Positions 63,103 to 64,000 of a stretch of DNA of 64,000 bases are shown piece by piece. The DNA is taken from the NCBI RefSeq assembly GCF_963678165.1, contig NZ_OY782755.1:2170001-2234000 (forward strand), given 5' to 3'. Every line of letters begins with the position of its first letter. Position 1 is the stretch's first letter. The stretch comes from an uncultured Acetobacteroides sp. (GTDB lineage: Bacteria; Bacteroidota; Bacteroidia; Bacteroidales; ZOR0009). Under the pieces are notes generated by a model. It was given only the letters and a program-made list of their open reading frames with translations, was not told the origin of the DNA and ran no database searches. The position numbers and the translations under genes were made by a program.

Positions 63103-64000
63103 ATGTTGAAACCTTTAAAAGTTGCAGGTGAAATTTATTGGTTAGGAGCTAACGACCGTAAAAAGCATCTTTTCGAAAATATTTGGCCATTACCCAACGG
63201 CGTAGCATACAACTGTTTCCTAATTAATGACGAGAAAACAGCGCTGGTAGACACGATTGAGTCTGGCGTTGCTGGTGATTTTGTGGAAAAGGTGGAGTCG
63301 TTACTGGCAGGGCGTCCTTTGGATTACCTAATCATTAACCACATGGAGTTAGACCATACTGGTGAGGTAAAGGAGATTCTTAAGCGATACCCGAACGTGC
63401 AGATCATTGGAAATTCAAAGACATTTAAAATAGTCGAGGCTTATTGGGGAAATGTCAATAATTTCAAGCATGTAGAGGATAATGAAGAACTCCCATTAGG
63501 GCATCATAAGTTGAAGTTTTTAATGACTCCATGGGTGCATTGGCCCGAAACGATGATGACCTATGATGTTACGGAGCAGGTGCTCTTCTCTGGTGATGCA
63601 TTTGGGAGTTTCGGTACGCTCGATGGTGGTGTTTTCGATGATGAAATAGATTTTACTTACTATGAGGAGGATATGCGTCGCTACTTCTCGAATATTGTGG
63701 GTAAATATGCCAACATGGTGCAGAAAGCATTCAAGAAATTGGAAGGTGTTCCTGTAAAATCGGTATGCCCTGTTCACGGACCGGTATGGAGAAGCAATCC
63801 AGAGGTCGTTCTAGGACTATATGACAAATGGAGCAAGATGGAGGCCGAAAATGGAGTTGTCATAATTTACGCTTCGATGTATGGAAATACCGAGCAAGTT
63901 GCCGACTATATTGCTCGCAAAATTGCTGAACGTGGAGTAAAGAAGATTCGTATTCACGATGTGTCAAAAACGCATATTTCTAATCTAATCAACGATATTT
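63103..64000 (+). CDS. Flavodiiron protein (A-type flavoprotein), 5' part
   Basis: The first 299 residues are in the window; the gene runs off the right edge. The metallo-beta-lactamase-like domain has all di-iron ligands: His80, Glu82, Asp84 (HMELDH), His146 (WVHWPE), Asp165 (SGDAFG) and His225 (CPVHGP). The flavodoxin domain starts near 246 with IIYASMYGNTEQ, the FMN phosphate loop. The family reduces O2 or NO to protect anaerobes. With hcp and the hemerythrin-like gene it suggests life at the edge of oxygen or NO exposure. Confidence 0.95.
   Translation, partial: MLKPLKVAGEIYWLGANDRKKHLFENIWPLPNGVAYNCFLINDEKTALVDTIESGVAGDFVEKVESLLAGRPLDYLIINHMELDHTGEVKEILKRYPNVQIIGNSKTFKIVEAYWGNVNNFKHVEDNEELPLGHHKLKFLMTPWVHWPETMMTYDVTEQVLFSGDAFGSFGTLDGGVFDDEIDFTYYEEDMRRYFSNIVGKYANMVQKAFKKLEGVPVKSVCPVHGPVWRSNPEVVLGLYDKWSKMEAENGVVIIYASMYGNTEQVADYIARKIAERGVKKIRIHDVSKTHISNLINDI

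Overview
The window reads as a chromosome segment of a Bacteroidetes bacterium, most likely order Bacteroidales and probably anaerobic or microaerobic. The basis is mixed. Promoter-like TAnnTTTG boxes, Bacteroidetes-type signal peptides and lipoboxes, DUF6090- and DUF4349-like proteins, hydroxylamine reductase, a flavodiiron protein and a GH9-deacetylase fusion all point this way. The species cannot be named from the sequence alone. No tRNA, rRNA or CRISPR array was seen.

Region 1 (1-19204) is one nearly gapless plus-strand operon of about 19 genes, many with ATGA or TAATG overlaps, closed by a perfect 20-bp stem hairpin. It encodes an aryl-polyene/flexirubin-like lipid pathway. Its parts are two acyl carrier proteins (a third is not seen), several ketosynthases including a KS fused to a KS-like domain and a short chain-length-factor-like protein, two hotdog dehydratases, a thioesterase, a LABLAT-type acyltransferase, a LolA-like carrier, a GT2-DUF2062 protein, an MMPL exporter fused to PlsC and a methyltransferase, a phytoene-desaturase-like oxidoreductase, a C45-type acyltransferase, a PaaK-like ligase and a B12-type radical SAM enzyme. 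The cluster starts upstream of the window; no ketoreductase or KSIII is visible here.

Region 2 (19234-23114) has minus-strand genes for a lipoprotein, an outer-membrane barrel, a small basic protein and a TetR regulator, plus a 10-unit, 21-bp tandem array. Region 3 (23780-29950) is a MarR-TolC-adaptor-RND efflux operon with two matching MarR-type operators. Region 4 (30167-36496) holds the GH9/deacetylase, MarC, hcp, a BFD-like [2Fe-2S] protein and a hemerythrin-like protein, suggesting nitrosative or oxidative stress defence; a flavodiiron gene at the right edge fits the same theme.

Region 5 (about 36500-46220) is an AT-rich accessory island on the minus strand. I read it as a decayed integron: a 3' fragment of an IntI-like tyrosine recombinase lies next to unrelated genes, several separated by attC-like hairpins with AACCCATAAC/GTTATGGGTT ends, and stop codons of some genes lie inside the hairpin ends. 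Its cargo includes two paralogous tail-fibre-like secreted proteins, a TetR-acyltransferase-patatin operon with two near-identical operators, a HEAT-like/HEPN-like protein that could be a defence gene, and a small membrane protein. Two copies of a ~350-bp foldback element and two copies of an ~80-bp element lie in it; one of the latter breaks the integrase. A second 21-bp-period array lies just before the island.

Region 6 (46224-64000) is a series of mostly single genes: envelope and lipoproteins, a transglutaminase-like protein, TlpA, a homocysteine methyltransferase-like protein, an alpha/beta hydrolase, a GyrI-like protein, a lipocalin, a Crp-like regulator, a DUF6090-like protein, isochorismatase, TonB, 6-phosphofructokinase (minus) and the partial flavodiiron protein. 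Intergenic gaps carry small dispersed hairpin repeats.
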